64,000 nt of DNA. Origin: Arcuatula senhousia. Its lineage: Eukaryota > Mollusca > Bivalvia > Mytilida > Mytilidae. The first letter of the stretch is position 1. Every line of letters begins with the position of its first letter. Positions 1 through 10,863 of this stretch are shown here, in pieces. Both the position numbers and the translations under genes were made by a program. The stretch covers positions 17,663,001 through 17,727,000 of the forward strand of contig OZ020309.1 of the NCBI GenBank assembly GCA_963971305.1. The letters run 5' to 3'. Below the pieces are notes generated by a model, which was not told the DNA's origin, made no database searches, and saw only the letters and a list, made by a program, of their open reading frames with translations.

Positions 1-57
1 CTACCCTTTTGGACTTGACATTCGGATACCCCATTGGTACCTCTGCTTCTTCGTTAG
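1..57 (+). mobile_element. 3' tail fragment of RT-B retroelement, cut by the window edge
   Basis: The first bases match the extreme 3' end of the RT-B element (compare 30680-30735 and 61255-61312), including the stretch reading 'ttttggactt..gacattcgg' and the end 'ggtacctctgcttctt'. Only the last part of the tail is present. It is non-coding here. Confidence 0.7.
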
Positions 58-1459
58 TTTAATAAATAGACAACGGGAAAAGAGCAGATTTCTCATAATA
101 TATTGTCTGATTTGCTTTGTATTAAAAATAACATCATGCTAAAAAAATATGCAAAAATATAACAGATAAGACTCCATTCTTTCTGATCACAATGTTTTGA
201 ACCCCTCGCTATACCAGTTGTGGAAAATATACATGTTCAAAGTGGTGCAACTCTCATAAATGATGCGTGAATCTGACTTTCTAGGTATAGAAGTTACATT
301 CATTAAATAAATAAACACTGAGAGAATCTCACATCCAGCAAAAAATAGAAACGGTCTGCTCGACTTCCTATACCATTTTTTTTCTTGAATACCCTAGTTC
401 AAATGTTCTAAATTGGTCTCAGAAATGTAATGATGTAATCATTGTAATGTAATCTATAAAAGTATGTACATATTACCCGTCGCGCTTACAATTGTTTTTT
501 CAATTCAAGATGTTTATCACCTTGACATGATCAAATCCTTTTTTTCTCACAATATTATTTATCCATGCGTCAAACTTCCTATTTAAGAAAAAAATACTAA
601 TATTTTGCACATCACACGTACTTGAAAATAATCACGGCCTACACTTTATTAATTAAAAGATAAAGTTGGTAATTTCAGTTCAGCTCGTCACATAATAGTG
701 ATGTATATTTCAACTCATATAAACATACAAAATATTTCCAGGGCAGATGATATTTTGTTCCCACCTGTCTGACTGGGTATCATAGACAAAGTGCTAAATG
801 CATAAAATAAAAAATAAGAATTGAATAAACTTTTAACTTTAGAAAGGTATTAAATTCATTTTCTCTCATATGTGCTTTTGACAAATATACGATAATCAAC
901 AAAAGTAAAGAATTTATATCCCTATAACATATAAACATAGTCAGAAACACAAAAATGTCTTATTTACATGATTGGTGCATATCCATATAACCAAAATGAT
1001 CATTTCTAATAAATTGTATGATGGTAAAATAAGTTTAAGCTATTGACAAAATCAAGTGTCTAGTACTGAATTAAGCAAACAAACAAAAATATTACATACA
1101 TGTAGTAACTCAATAATTGTATCATTGGACACAGAACTCAAACGAAACATAACAGTTTTAAGAAGGGGCAATAGTAACTTTAATACCATGACAAAATTAA
1201 ACTAGAATATGTTTTTGATGATGAAAACTTCTATAACAACCCAGTCCGAACATTGAACTTCGTTGCTTTTAACGCCCTTTTTGATACACCTGGGCCAAAT
1301 TGGGCAGTCAGTTTTAAAGATGAAGGAAACCAGCAATCTGGGCAGGTAGTTGACAAACCTAATCACATACAGGTCGGGAAATTCATTTTTCTTAGTAACA
1401 AACGGAACATGAACACTATCTGAGAGGTGATCTGCTGGTGATCATTTAAATAAGCGCCA
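58..1459. other. non-coding AT-rich stretch
   Basis: No open frame of useful length, RNA gene or repeat was recognised on either strand. It separates the RT-B tail fragment from the TCTGGTC satellite element. Confidence 0.5.
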
Positions 1460-2465
1460 TACAGATGAGACCAAACCTAACCTGTACAAAAGTGAACTTA
1501 GAGCGGACCTGTGGTTCACTTTTCTGGTCTGGTTTAGTTCTCTTGACCAAACCAAGTAGCAGACTTAGGTCCACTTTTCTGGTTTGGTTTGGTTGGAAAG
1601 CAGACCAGACATAACCACAAGTCTGGTTCAGTTAAATTTAAATCTGGTCTGCTTTCAAAAGTGATCAAAGAGTGAACCAGACCTTATTTTTGTCTGCTCT
1701 AAGTCTGGTCTGGTCTGCTTTCAATAGTGAACCAAGAGTGGACCAGACCTTAGAGCGGACCAGACCTAAGTTTAGTTTGCTCTAAGTCTGGTCTGGTCTG
1801 CTTTCAATAGATAACCAAAAGTGGACCAGACTAAGAGCGGACCAGACCTAAGTTTGGTCTGCTCTAAGTCTGGTCTGCTTTCAATAGATAACCAAAAGCG
1901 GACCAGACCTAGAGCAGACCAAACCTATGTTTGGTCTGCTCTAAGTCTGGTCTGGTCTGCTTTCAATAGATAACCAAAAGTGGATCAGACTTAGAGCGGA
2001 CCAGACCTAAGTTTAGTCTGCTCTAAGTCTGGTCTGGTCTGCTTTCAATAGATAAACAAAAGTGGACCAGACCTAATTCTAGTGTGCTCTAAGTCTGGTC
2101 TGCTTTCAATAGATAACCAAAAGTGGACCAGACTTAGAGCGGACCAGACCTAAGTTTGGTCGGCTCTAAGTCTGGTCTGCTTTCAATAGATAACCAAAAG
2201 CGGACCAGACTTAGACAAGACCAGACCTAAGTTTTGTCTTCTCTAAGTCTGGTCCACTCAAGGAATGGTCAGTATTTTATAGGTTTGGTCTGCTTGAGGT
2301 CAGAGTGAACCAGACCTAGGGCTAAGTTTGCTTTTGAAGTGAACTTGAAAGCAGACCTAGGTTCACTCAAACCAAACCAGACCAGAAAAAAGCAGACATA
2401 GACCGGACTTCTGGTCCGCTTTATAAGTCTGGTTCGCATACAGGTTAGGTTTGGACCCATCTGTA
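1460..2465. mobile_element. TIR-bounded element filled with a ~66-82 bp GACCAGAC/GTCTGGTC satellite
   Basis: The two ends (1460-1486 and 2439-2465) are 27-nt inverted repeats differing at two positions. Each starts TA then CAGATG and contains CCAAACCTAACCTG. The inside is a tandem array in which 'gctctaagtctggtc' recurs about every 66 to 82 bp (near 1695, 1779, 1861, 1938, 2020, 2086, 2163 and 2239). Each unit also carries the opposite-strand word GACCAGAC, so almost the whole element can fold back on itself. The TA dinucleotide at both edges is what a Tc1/mariner-type target duplication would leave, but no empty site is available here. No protein is encoded; small open frames across it are repeat translations. 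Confidence 0.75.
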
Positions 2466-2638
2466 CACATATCGGCCATGATTCAGGTCCCGATTGGATC
2501 TTTGAATTATATTTATTACTATTGAAATCGCGTGAAATGTACTCAAAGACACAATTGTTTTTTTTTAATATGATATCACACATATAACGTCAAAAATAAT
2601 TATTGAATAAAAAAACACAGTAGAACCGAACCATATAT

Positions 2639-2815
2639 AGGCCAGTTATACCTGTTCTTTACGAATATATAACAACAAATTAAAAGTAGTTTGGGTAGTA
2701 AAACAAGATGTAGACCAGTAACAGCTGTTCTCAACTTAAATATACCTACAAATGAAAAGGATTTCGGGAAGAAAAACCACATCTAGACCAGTACGAATAT
2801 GTACCGACAAATTAA
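2639..2815. repeat. imperfect ~72-bp tandem repeat, about 2.5 units
   Basis: The words 'gtagac/ctagac cagta' followed by an A-rich run ending 'acaaattaaaag' recur three times (around 2639, 2715 and 2790). The rest of 2466-2979 shows nothing else recognisable. It lies just downstream of the minus-strand gene at 2980-4971. Confidence 0.45.
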
Positions 2816-2979
2816 AAGAAATTTGGAATTTTGTAAATGACCAGAAACATATAGTGAATGCATAAGGGAAACAAACTATACATGTGAATTCTATATATAC
2901 ATGTACATGATAAACTAATAGTTACTATGTTCAAATCATGATTTTTTGTCTGTAGATTTTCTTTTAAAAATCATAAGCA

Positions 2980-4971
2980 TTAGCATAACAAGCACGCTAA
3001 GCAGGTTCCTTTCCAGCATTTGGGGACAAAAATCCAATCTTTGTCTTCCACGGATTCGACGTCTGACTCTCCCGTTTGGATTAGTTGGCACGTGTTAGTT
3101 GTCGTCTGATAGTTAAAACCCATACAAAAACTTAATCTGGAACATAGCAATGCGCATGCAGGTTTTAGTACGACTGCTGTATTAAAAACTGAGGAGGGAT
3201 ATATCATGCCTTGTATCACACAAAAAAATCCCGTAGCTAAAACGAGAAAAAAATAATTCAAAACGTAGAACAAGTTTTTTTTGTTTAACTGATTTACACA
3301 GAATAATGTATTTATCATTAAATCATAACACCTATAAAAATACAAGTTTCAAGCTGATTCTTTAGTGTTTTATCAAACGGGGTAAAAGATATTGAACAGA
3401 AAAATTTAGAATACCTATTAACACGTAAAAGCAGAAACAATTGAAATACGGTTTAAAAAAAATAACGAACTCAAATTACCTTACACAAAAAAGATAGAAA
3501 TGTTTTTTTTTATATTTTAATATGTATAACAACAAATCTGCTTAATAAAATGGTAAACTTACAACCTTTGCCGTATTCGTTATATGATTTTGTTGAAATA
3601 AAATTAAATAGAACACAAAATAAAAGATAAGTGCAAAACAAATAAGTAAGGTTTGGGGTTTTCAAGGTTAATTTCAATAGCATTTTCATGTGTAGCATTT
3701 CTAAATATTTACCTTCTTTTACTATGATCCAATGTGCATTACTGTCTTTAAAACTTCTCAAACCGATCCCTTTAATGGGAAACGGATCAATTTCCTCATA
3801 GGTACACACAATTTTATCACCAACATGATTTTCTGTGCCAATAGATAACGTGTTGTTTTCCCAGCTTATCCAAAATGGAATAAACATGTCACATTGAAGT
3901 TCATATTCATTGTTCAACCAATAATCGGTCAGATTCTCTAATACTCCTATTTTTCTTCGAACACGAACAGATTTACCACGATCACCACCAAATACTATTT
4001 CATAAAGCGAAGCATTCATATCAAGATCTGGAGATGCAGAAAGATAAACAAATGCATTATCGCATGTCTTCACTTGAAATACCAGCGATTGTTTCACTGT
4101 TGGGTCTAGTCCGTATGGAATCAATGATACCGATGTTTCTATAATCGAAGGATCAGCACGAATTGCAGTACCATTTCCTAATGTTGTTATGTGTATTTCA
4201 TCTACAAATCTTTTGCCTAAAAGACAAACATAGTGCATTATGAATTTTTATGCAAAAAGTCATTTGACCACACTAAATTTAATGGTAAAATACCCAGTAT
4301 ATATCTCAATAAATACAACTTACCAAACTAAAATCTTTTATAACGGTATAAAATACTTCCACTTTGACATTTATACACCACCTCAACTGTACTTTAATTT
4401 AATCATTTACTTATTAAACGATGAGATATTTGGCGTGTAAGTTGATAAAAGATCAAAAATTGCCTTGAAGTTATTAATCTAGCCTTTGATATACTGTAAA
4501 CGTACTTATTTTCGCAGTACTTATTTTCACGATTTTAGGATTCTATCTATTACTTCTAATATGATTTCTTCATTATTCTGGAGCTTTTTTGTCTTCAATA
4601 ATCAAATAATCTTATCTTGAGCTTCTTAAGAGTGTTATCCTAACAAATGATAGAAAGCAGATAAAAAGTAAATCCTAACGTCAAAGGGTGTAATGTGCTC
4701 ATGTAATATTTTGACTATATTTTTTGAAATATACTGGCACAATTAATTTCCCACATATATGTTTTAACTGTAACCGAAAAAAGAATAGGGACATGAAATT
4801 TACAATACATGTACACAAGTCTGAAAGGCCTACCCTTAAGTATGAATTCGAGTTATATATCAAATATAATGAAAGACCTTCTTGTTTTTATACATTATGT
4901 ATAATTAAAGACTTACTTTTAATTTCTTTGATGAACAACAATCCAACTGTTACCAACATGAATACATACAT
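2980..4971 (-). CDS. secreted Methyltransf_FA-PAN domain protein (three exons)
   Basis: Three exons on the minus strand join in frame. Exon 1 (4971-4917) encodes MYVFMLVTVGLLFIKEIK, a typical hydrophobic signal peptide, and ends at a GTAAGT donor. Exon 2 (4216-3713) starts after a TTTTAG acceptor and ends at a GTAAAT donor. Exon 3 (3188-2980) starts after CCTCCTCAG. Both introns are phase 1 and the total is 768 nt, giving 255 residues plus stop. Exon 2 matches the Methyltransf_FA pattern (farnesoic acid O-methyltransferase-type domain): a YEIVFGGDRGK strand, RVRRK, then FWISWENNTLSIG and GIGLRSF. In animal extracellular proteins this domain is usually a lectin-like or ligand-binding module, not an enzyme. 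Exon 3 has a PAN/Apple-like pattern (C-ALLCSRLSFC-GFNY-TNTCQL). The protein is probably extracellular; its ligand is unknown. A different exon 3 acceptor (ATACAAG, 14 nt or more upstream) would also keep frame. Confidence 0.75.
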
Positions 4972-7269
4972 TTTCCAAAACCATTCATGTAAATTCTCAA
5001 TTTAACATTTGGCCAACTTTTATACTCAGACATGATGAATAAGGTTTGAATTCGTTTATTCAAATGTTTTGAAAGAGTAAAATAAATCAGACAATTTCCT
5101 TTCTGCAAGTAACAAAGGCCTAGTAAATGCACTTAAAGTGCAATATCTTAGTTAAACAATGCTCGTTGTGACATCAATTGTTTTAGTGCTATTTTGAGGC
5201 TGGTTTGGTGGTATTTCCTAGTAGGGTCTTTTGTCAAAAGCATAAAATGCTGTTTTTAACGTCAATAAAGAAGAAATGTAAAATGAAATGTATTTAATCG
5301 ATTAATATTTGAGTGCAAATAAATTAAGAGGTACTGCATTCTTATAGGTAAATATGCATGGGAGTGCATACTTTTGTCAGTTGTTTTAACAAACCAATTT
5401 GATAACAAAAATCTAAAAAGATAAAATGTTCTGTATTATCTCCATCCTTCTTGAGTATTTGATTTATTAAAACAGACTTTAGAAGACTGTCAGTTTTTAA
5501 AGAAATTAACAAAATTATAAAATAAGCATAAAAAATACAATAGTGTCACCCAATCTAATAAAGCCGAGTTCTACGTAATGTTGCTATTTTCATGAATTAC
5601 TTTAACATATTAAAAGGAGGGTCATCTTTAAAAATCGTTTGTTATCTCAAAAAATGTACGTGAAGCGGTTTTAATTGTATGATTTTTAAACGCAAAGTTT
5701 GGTTTCTATATGCGCAATATGCGATGAATTATATTGCTGTATTCTGACGTAATCACTATCTCCTCTGTGATGTATCCACAATATTTTAACTAAGAGAATA
5801 GGGTGAGGCAGAAAACAACTGGAGATACAAGGAGATGCATACAATGGAAGATTGATTCTGAGTTTGAAGATTTCTATTTTAAAGATGACCTCGCCTTTCT
5901 AACACATACACATTAGCTTATGCTAGAAAAGACAGAACAACTAGGATTATACGAATAATAAATCGGCTTTGAGATCAGCGAGATAAAAACTGTGGAAATG
6001 TACCTAAACACAACGACATGTCAACCTATACAACTCTACAATAAAAGTTACCATGGAAGAACTGGTAAAAATGATGTAGGTGCTGATGACGAATAAAAAA
6101 AGCAACATTGGTTTTCATCAATTCTTTAAATGAAACTTTGTAGATCGGCTTAATTTCAATAATCAAGAGTATACCATATTTTTAAATTCTGTCACAGAAA
6201 CGCAAATATTAAAGTCGCCAAAATAATTTGTTATATCATCCAAGAGCTGTCCTATTAACATTACAAAGTTAAGTTGCCAGCGAAGGTGACGTTTAATTAT
6301 ATATGTTTTGAGGTTTTGTTCCATTACCCTTGATGGTGACCTGCGTCAGTGGTCAACGGAGATAATTGACAGTGTCTGGTCACCGAATATTGAACAAATG
6401 ATTGATTTAGGTAATCTAATAAGTTACTTTGGTATTGTTCTGGAGACAAATGATTCTTTTTTCAGAGATTCTTCAAGCTGGTTTGTTGTTGATTTGGTGT
6501 CTATGTCAGTCCCCATTACCAACATGTCACAAGGAATGGAGAAGTCATTAGCTCTGGATTGTCTAACATGTACATTGGATTGGAATTCCTGAATGGCTCA
6601 GACTCTACAACAGGATGCACAATGTGTGAATTATGATATATATGAGTAGTTGGTCATTATTTTGTACCAAACCTTTATATCGTTATAGAACGATTTATAT
6701 CTCATACATGTACACCAACAAATCTGCCAAAATTAGTACAAGCATTCAGGAGCATTTAAAGATTTGTTATTTCGTAGATATTCCACATCTAGAATTAATG
6801 GTGACCAAAATGTAGATGAAATGAGAAGTAGTATCCCTCGTATTTATCTGTACAATTTCTGTCAAAATACCAAGTTTCAAATAATTTGATAAATGCATGT
6901 TGATGCGCGCCAAATTTAGATTTTGTGTGTTTTGCTATTTTCTCTACTTTTAAACGAATTTTTCTGAAATTTTATTGCTAACAACGGCCAAAGCGCCGTA
7001 ACTCTAGGTCATTTTATTTCGGGATACAGTTTGAATCCATTGTGAGGAAAGGGAGAAAATATTCGACTGACCGGAAACGAAAAAAAAGCACAGGAAGTGA
7101 AAATTTTCATTTTTTATAACAATTCTGTGCTCCGTGAAATTTTAAAGTTTTTTAAATAGAAAATTTCCTGTTCCTTAAGCAGATACCTATTTTTTAAGTT
7201 GTTTTCATAAATAAATTCGACAATTAAAACTTAGTTGGAGTAGCTACATTATAAAGTTTTGAAAATTGG
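4972..7269. other. non-coding stretch, one unexplained open frame
   Basis: Upstream flank of the secreted-protein gene. A 94-codon plus-strand open frame at 6308-6592 has a protein-like composition (LRQWSTEIIDSVW, then IVLETNDSFF), but I recognise no family and see no splice context. It may be an eroded exon or transposon relic. No repeat with clear boundaries was found elsewhere in the stretch. Confidence 0.35.
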
Positions 7270-7633
7270 AAAGGAGTAGGGGCGATAATGTCCTAATTTA
7301 GCCTAGAAGTATGAAGGTTATATCAAAGTGTCCATTTCTGGCCAGACTATAGTGTTCACTCTGCCTAAAAGAAACATGTCAAAACATTTAAAAATTTAAT
7401 GACGTCAAAATACTAGTGATTTTAGCATAAATGACAAAATTTGAGAAATCTTGATTGATTTCAATGTACATTTTGGACCAGAAAACATCGTCTGCACATG
7501 AGCAACAATTTCAAACTTTTAGAGACGGTTAATATAAACCATATTAACAATCTGTAAAAAATATTTATTTGTTTCTTGCGTGCGGAGATACTTTTCTAGT
7601 ACCAAAAACAGGCCTTATCGCCCCTACTCCTTT
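7270..7633. mobile_element. MITE with perfect 19-bp terminal inverted repeats
   Basis: The left end aaaggagtaggggcgataa (7270-7288) is exactly repeated in reverse complement at 7615-7633. The 364-bp interval between the outer ends is non-coding. The flanks (TTGG and AATT) do not show an obvious target duplication, so the superfamily cannot be named. Confidence 0.7.
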
Positions 7634-9863
7634 AATTAAGTACATGCCAAACACTAGTAATTTTTTATTTGGATCTCTATATGTCCGTTTGCATTCGGAA
7701 TACATAATGTTGTAAGAAACAAATGAAGATAAAGTAATCATCTCATACCATTACAAAAACAGCTACCAAATATCAACTTTGGTCTTTAGGGTAAAAGATA
7801 CAGTACAGATCCTTCATTAACATAATCATCCAAGATATGTTTTGCATGTACATAGTAAATAGAAAAGAAACCCATTTCTAAACAGATCCATATTTATCAT
7901 AATTAATGTTGAATGTAAGAATATGATGCTTTCCAATAAAATTGGAACAAGTTAAATATTTTGGAAATATTCCAAATGGCAAAACTTTAAAGTATTGGTC
8001 ATTTTTCTAATCTGTCCTTTGTTATACGAAAACTGTTTTGCTTACTTTGCAACCATTTGTGAAATGCAATACTTAAAATAAACCTTTTCGGAGAATAAGA
8101 AATAAATATATAGAAAAGTACTGTCGATTGCACTCATTTTGAAATCAGCCATGATGTTGGTGAATAGTACTTTTAAAGAGTGGCATAAGCAATATGGTGT
8201 TAATGTGCTCATTTTTTTGTTATTTGCAAAATTTGTGACCTCACAATATGTATCCAACGACAACGTAATAATTTTCCTCTTTAACTGTAAAGTTTTCCAT
8301 AAATACCGGTCACTGATAATAAAGACGAGTAGAATAATAAGATAAGATACCCACTATCCAGTGATATTATTCTTGTTGTAAAATAAATGGTAATGTCGAA
8401 TGAATTTTACTGCATTTGACCAAACTCAAATCTGTGGTAAACAACGATTTGTTAAATGATAATTATATTGCATTGTCAGAGACATTTTTATCAATGTCTA
8501 GTTCAGTTATTTCATCAATCATTAATATGAACTGTTGAAATAAACGTTCATTGTTACAATCGTATGTCTACCCTTGAAAAGTCGTAAAAAGGACATGTAT
8601 TGTCAAGCTCCACTTACATGGTGGTAGAGATGTCAATATATCGGTTGTACCATGGGCTATCTGAATTCCCCTTAAACGTCCGGTTAAGAAATTATCTTTT
8701 CCCTTACTTTTCTATTTTTACTTTCTTTATCTGTCAAAGTACATGACGAATGAGTGACAAAGTCTGTGTTAAAGTTGAGACGAAGTCAATGAGAACTCAC
8801 ATTCCCAAAATATATGTTTTTGTAGGTTATGGAGCATGGTATTTATTTGTGAGCTGTAGCTTACTGTTTTTCTATGTGATTTTGTTATACATTTAATTGT
8901 GTCAAACCAAAGACCGTGCGAGGAAGTTTTCAAACTGTATCTAAATCTAAAAGTGTATTATAAACGATTTAAAGATTAAAAATACAATTAATTTTCAGGC
9001 AATAAAAATTCACTTTAGCTGACACCAATGTCAATTTGTATAACATACATTGTAACAACATCATCCTTTTCGTAGTATTAATTAAAGTTTACATAAATTC
9101 AGACGCGAGTTGGTCTAACTGATTGCAGTTACTGTAGAAATTTGTCTGTTTCTTAAAAGTGTTTGTAATTGCCCCTTGTTGTCTTGAGCTTTAAGTTGTT
9201 TTTCCTTAGAGGCCTTCATTATACTTGCCAGTTTACCGGGATTACATACATGTATCCTCATTGACTCTTTTGATTGTATTTTTGTTCAAAATAATGATAA
9301 TGGATTATGCTTAAGTTAAAATGACAATCAAAATCGAAATAGTGTACACATTTCGAGTAAAATCTGGAAAAACTATCTGATCGACTCGCATAATGTGTAC
9401 TTTTGCCCCAAAACAATAACACAACAAACACAATGCTAGTTGACATTGTAGTCTAATTATACCCCCTTTACTCATACATGAGGTCGAGGCTTATGTTGAT
9501 TAGTATGTGAAATTTGTACGACGTAAGCAAATAAACCTTAAATAACATTGTTTAAGTCAGTCAAAGTTTTTATATAGTTAACGCATACTGACCAAGATAA
9601 GATATGATAAGATAAAATAAAAAGGCTAGCTTTACCAGAGATATTTAATACGAAAAACATGGTACACTCGCGGACTCTGAAGAAAAATTGTTGTCGATTG
9701 TTGGTAAGTTTTGTATGTATCATTTTGTTTTGTTGAAGTGTTTGTATGTCTGCCAATTGTGTCCTTGTCTTTTGTGATGAACGATGTTTGATTGCCCCTT
9801 TGGTACACCTTTGCTTCTTTACATATATTAAAATTTTCAATTAAATAATGACAATGATGATAT
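7634..9863. other. non-coding stretch with a possible small RT-C trace
   Basis: No gene or bounded repeat was recognised. A few codons near 8290-8320 on the plus strand read FHKYRSLI, the same string that occurs in the RT-C fragment at 25690-25871. This hints at a very small decayed reverse-transcriptase scrap, but it is too short to be sure. Confidence 0.3.
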
Positions 9864-9865
9864 CT

Positions 9866-10265
9866 TCAAGGATGCTCGCTGGTCTTGTTTTTGTATTTCT
9901 GTCATTTTTTTTCGGAATCCTCTGGATTTTACCATCAAAATAGGGTTAAATTGTTTGCCCACGAACCCCCTTTTTGCTTGTTATCAATGTCTTTAATATG
10001 TCATAAAGAGGTTATCAACAAAGTTTTATCAAATCCTATTTATTCTGTCATGGGTTTTAACAGCTAAATATTGCTAATGCTAAACCTATGAAAAAGTCAG
10101 AGAAAACATTTTCCCGCCAAAACTTTAACGTTAATTATCTTTAAAACGAGGTCACAAAACTATCAAAATGTTTTGCTTATTTTATATCTTTTACTTTTAT
10201 GTTTTCATTTAATGCATAACATTTGAAACCTATTTATTTTCAATTAAAGTAGCGAACATCCTTAA
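9866..10265. mobile_element. MITE-like repeat, second copy at 58.0-58.4 kb
   Basis: Short imperfect terminal inverted repeats (tcaaggatgctcgct at 9866-9880 and agcgaacatccttaa at 10251-10265) enclose a 400-bp non-coding body. The body aligns by eye with 58025-58375 in the same orientation: both contain 'ggaat(c/t)ctctgg', 'gtcatgggttt(t)aa', 'aatgctaaacctatg' and 'gacgaggtcacaaa'-like words. No protein is encoded. Confidence 0.6.
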
Positions 10266-10863
10266 GGTTTTTTCAACTTGTGACACTGTGTTTCATTGAA
10301 CAATTTATATCAGCATAACTAGTCAAAACTAGTTTAATCTGTATATAACTGACATGTTGATATCTGTCTTAAATCGATTTAAAGCCGGGATAGACATTTG
10401 TTCAGTTTGTTTGAAGTATTTTGGTTTGGTTTATATATCACACACGGAAATGATTTCATATATGTTTGACACCAAAACGTCGCAATGGACAAAAAAAAAC
10501 AAAAAAACTTTTGTATGTGTTTACTGAGCTGAGAGTAAATTAAATAGAGAGGAAGAAAAAGAAAATTAAGTTCAATAAACATTCGTACAACAACATGACC
10601 GATAACATATTTTTTAAAAAGAAACATACTTCAAAATAAAAACGTCTGTTAATTTTGGTGCTATTTTTATCTTAGACTAGTATTGAATGCCATTTTATTT
10701 CCATTTGAAAAAATTCCATTTGAAAATTTTCACCTGTGAAACAATTCTTATTAAAAGCCCCTAATTATAGTATTTTGTTATCTCACAAATAGTTTGTCAT
10801 TTAGTCAAATCTATTGAAGAACTTATTAAGTTATATATGTATGTTGTGTACAAGTTACAATAT

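Noticed and set aside
3545..3600. Extra microexon (NEYGKGC) between exons 2 and 3 of the secreted-protein gene
   Set aside because: A good GTAAGT donor is present but there is no usable AG acceptor upstream of it on the minus strand, and exons 2 and 3 already join in phase.
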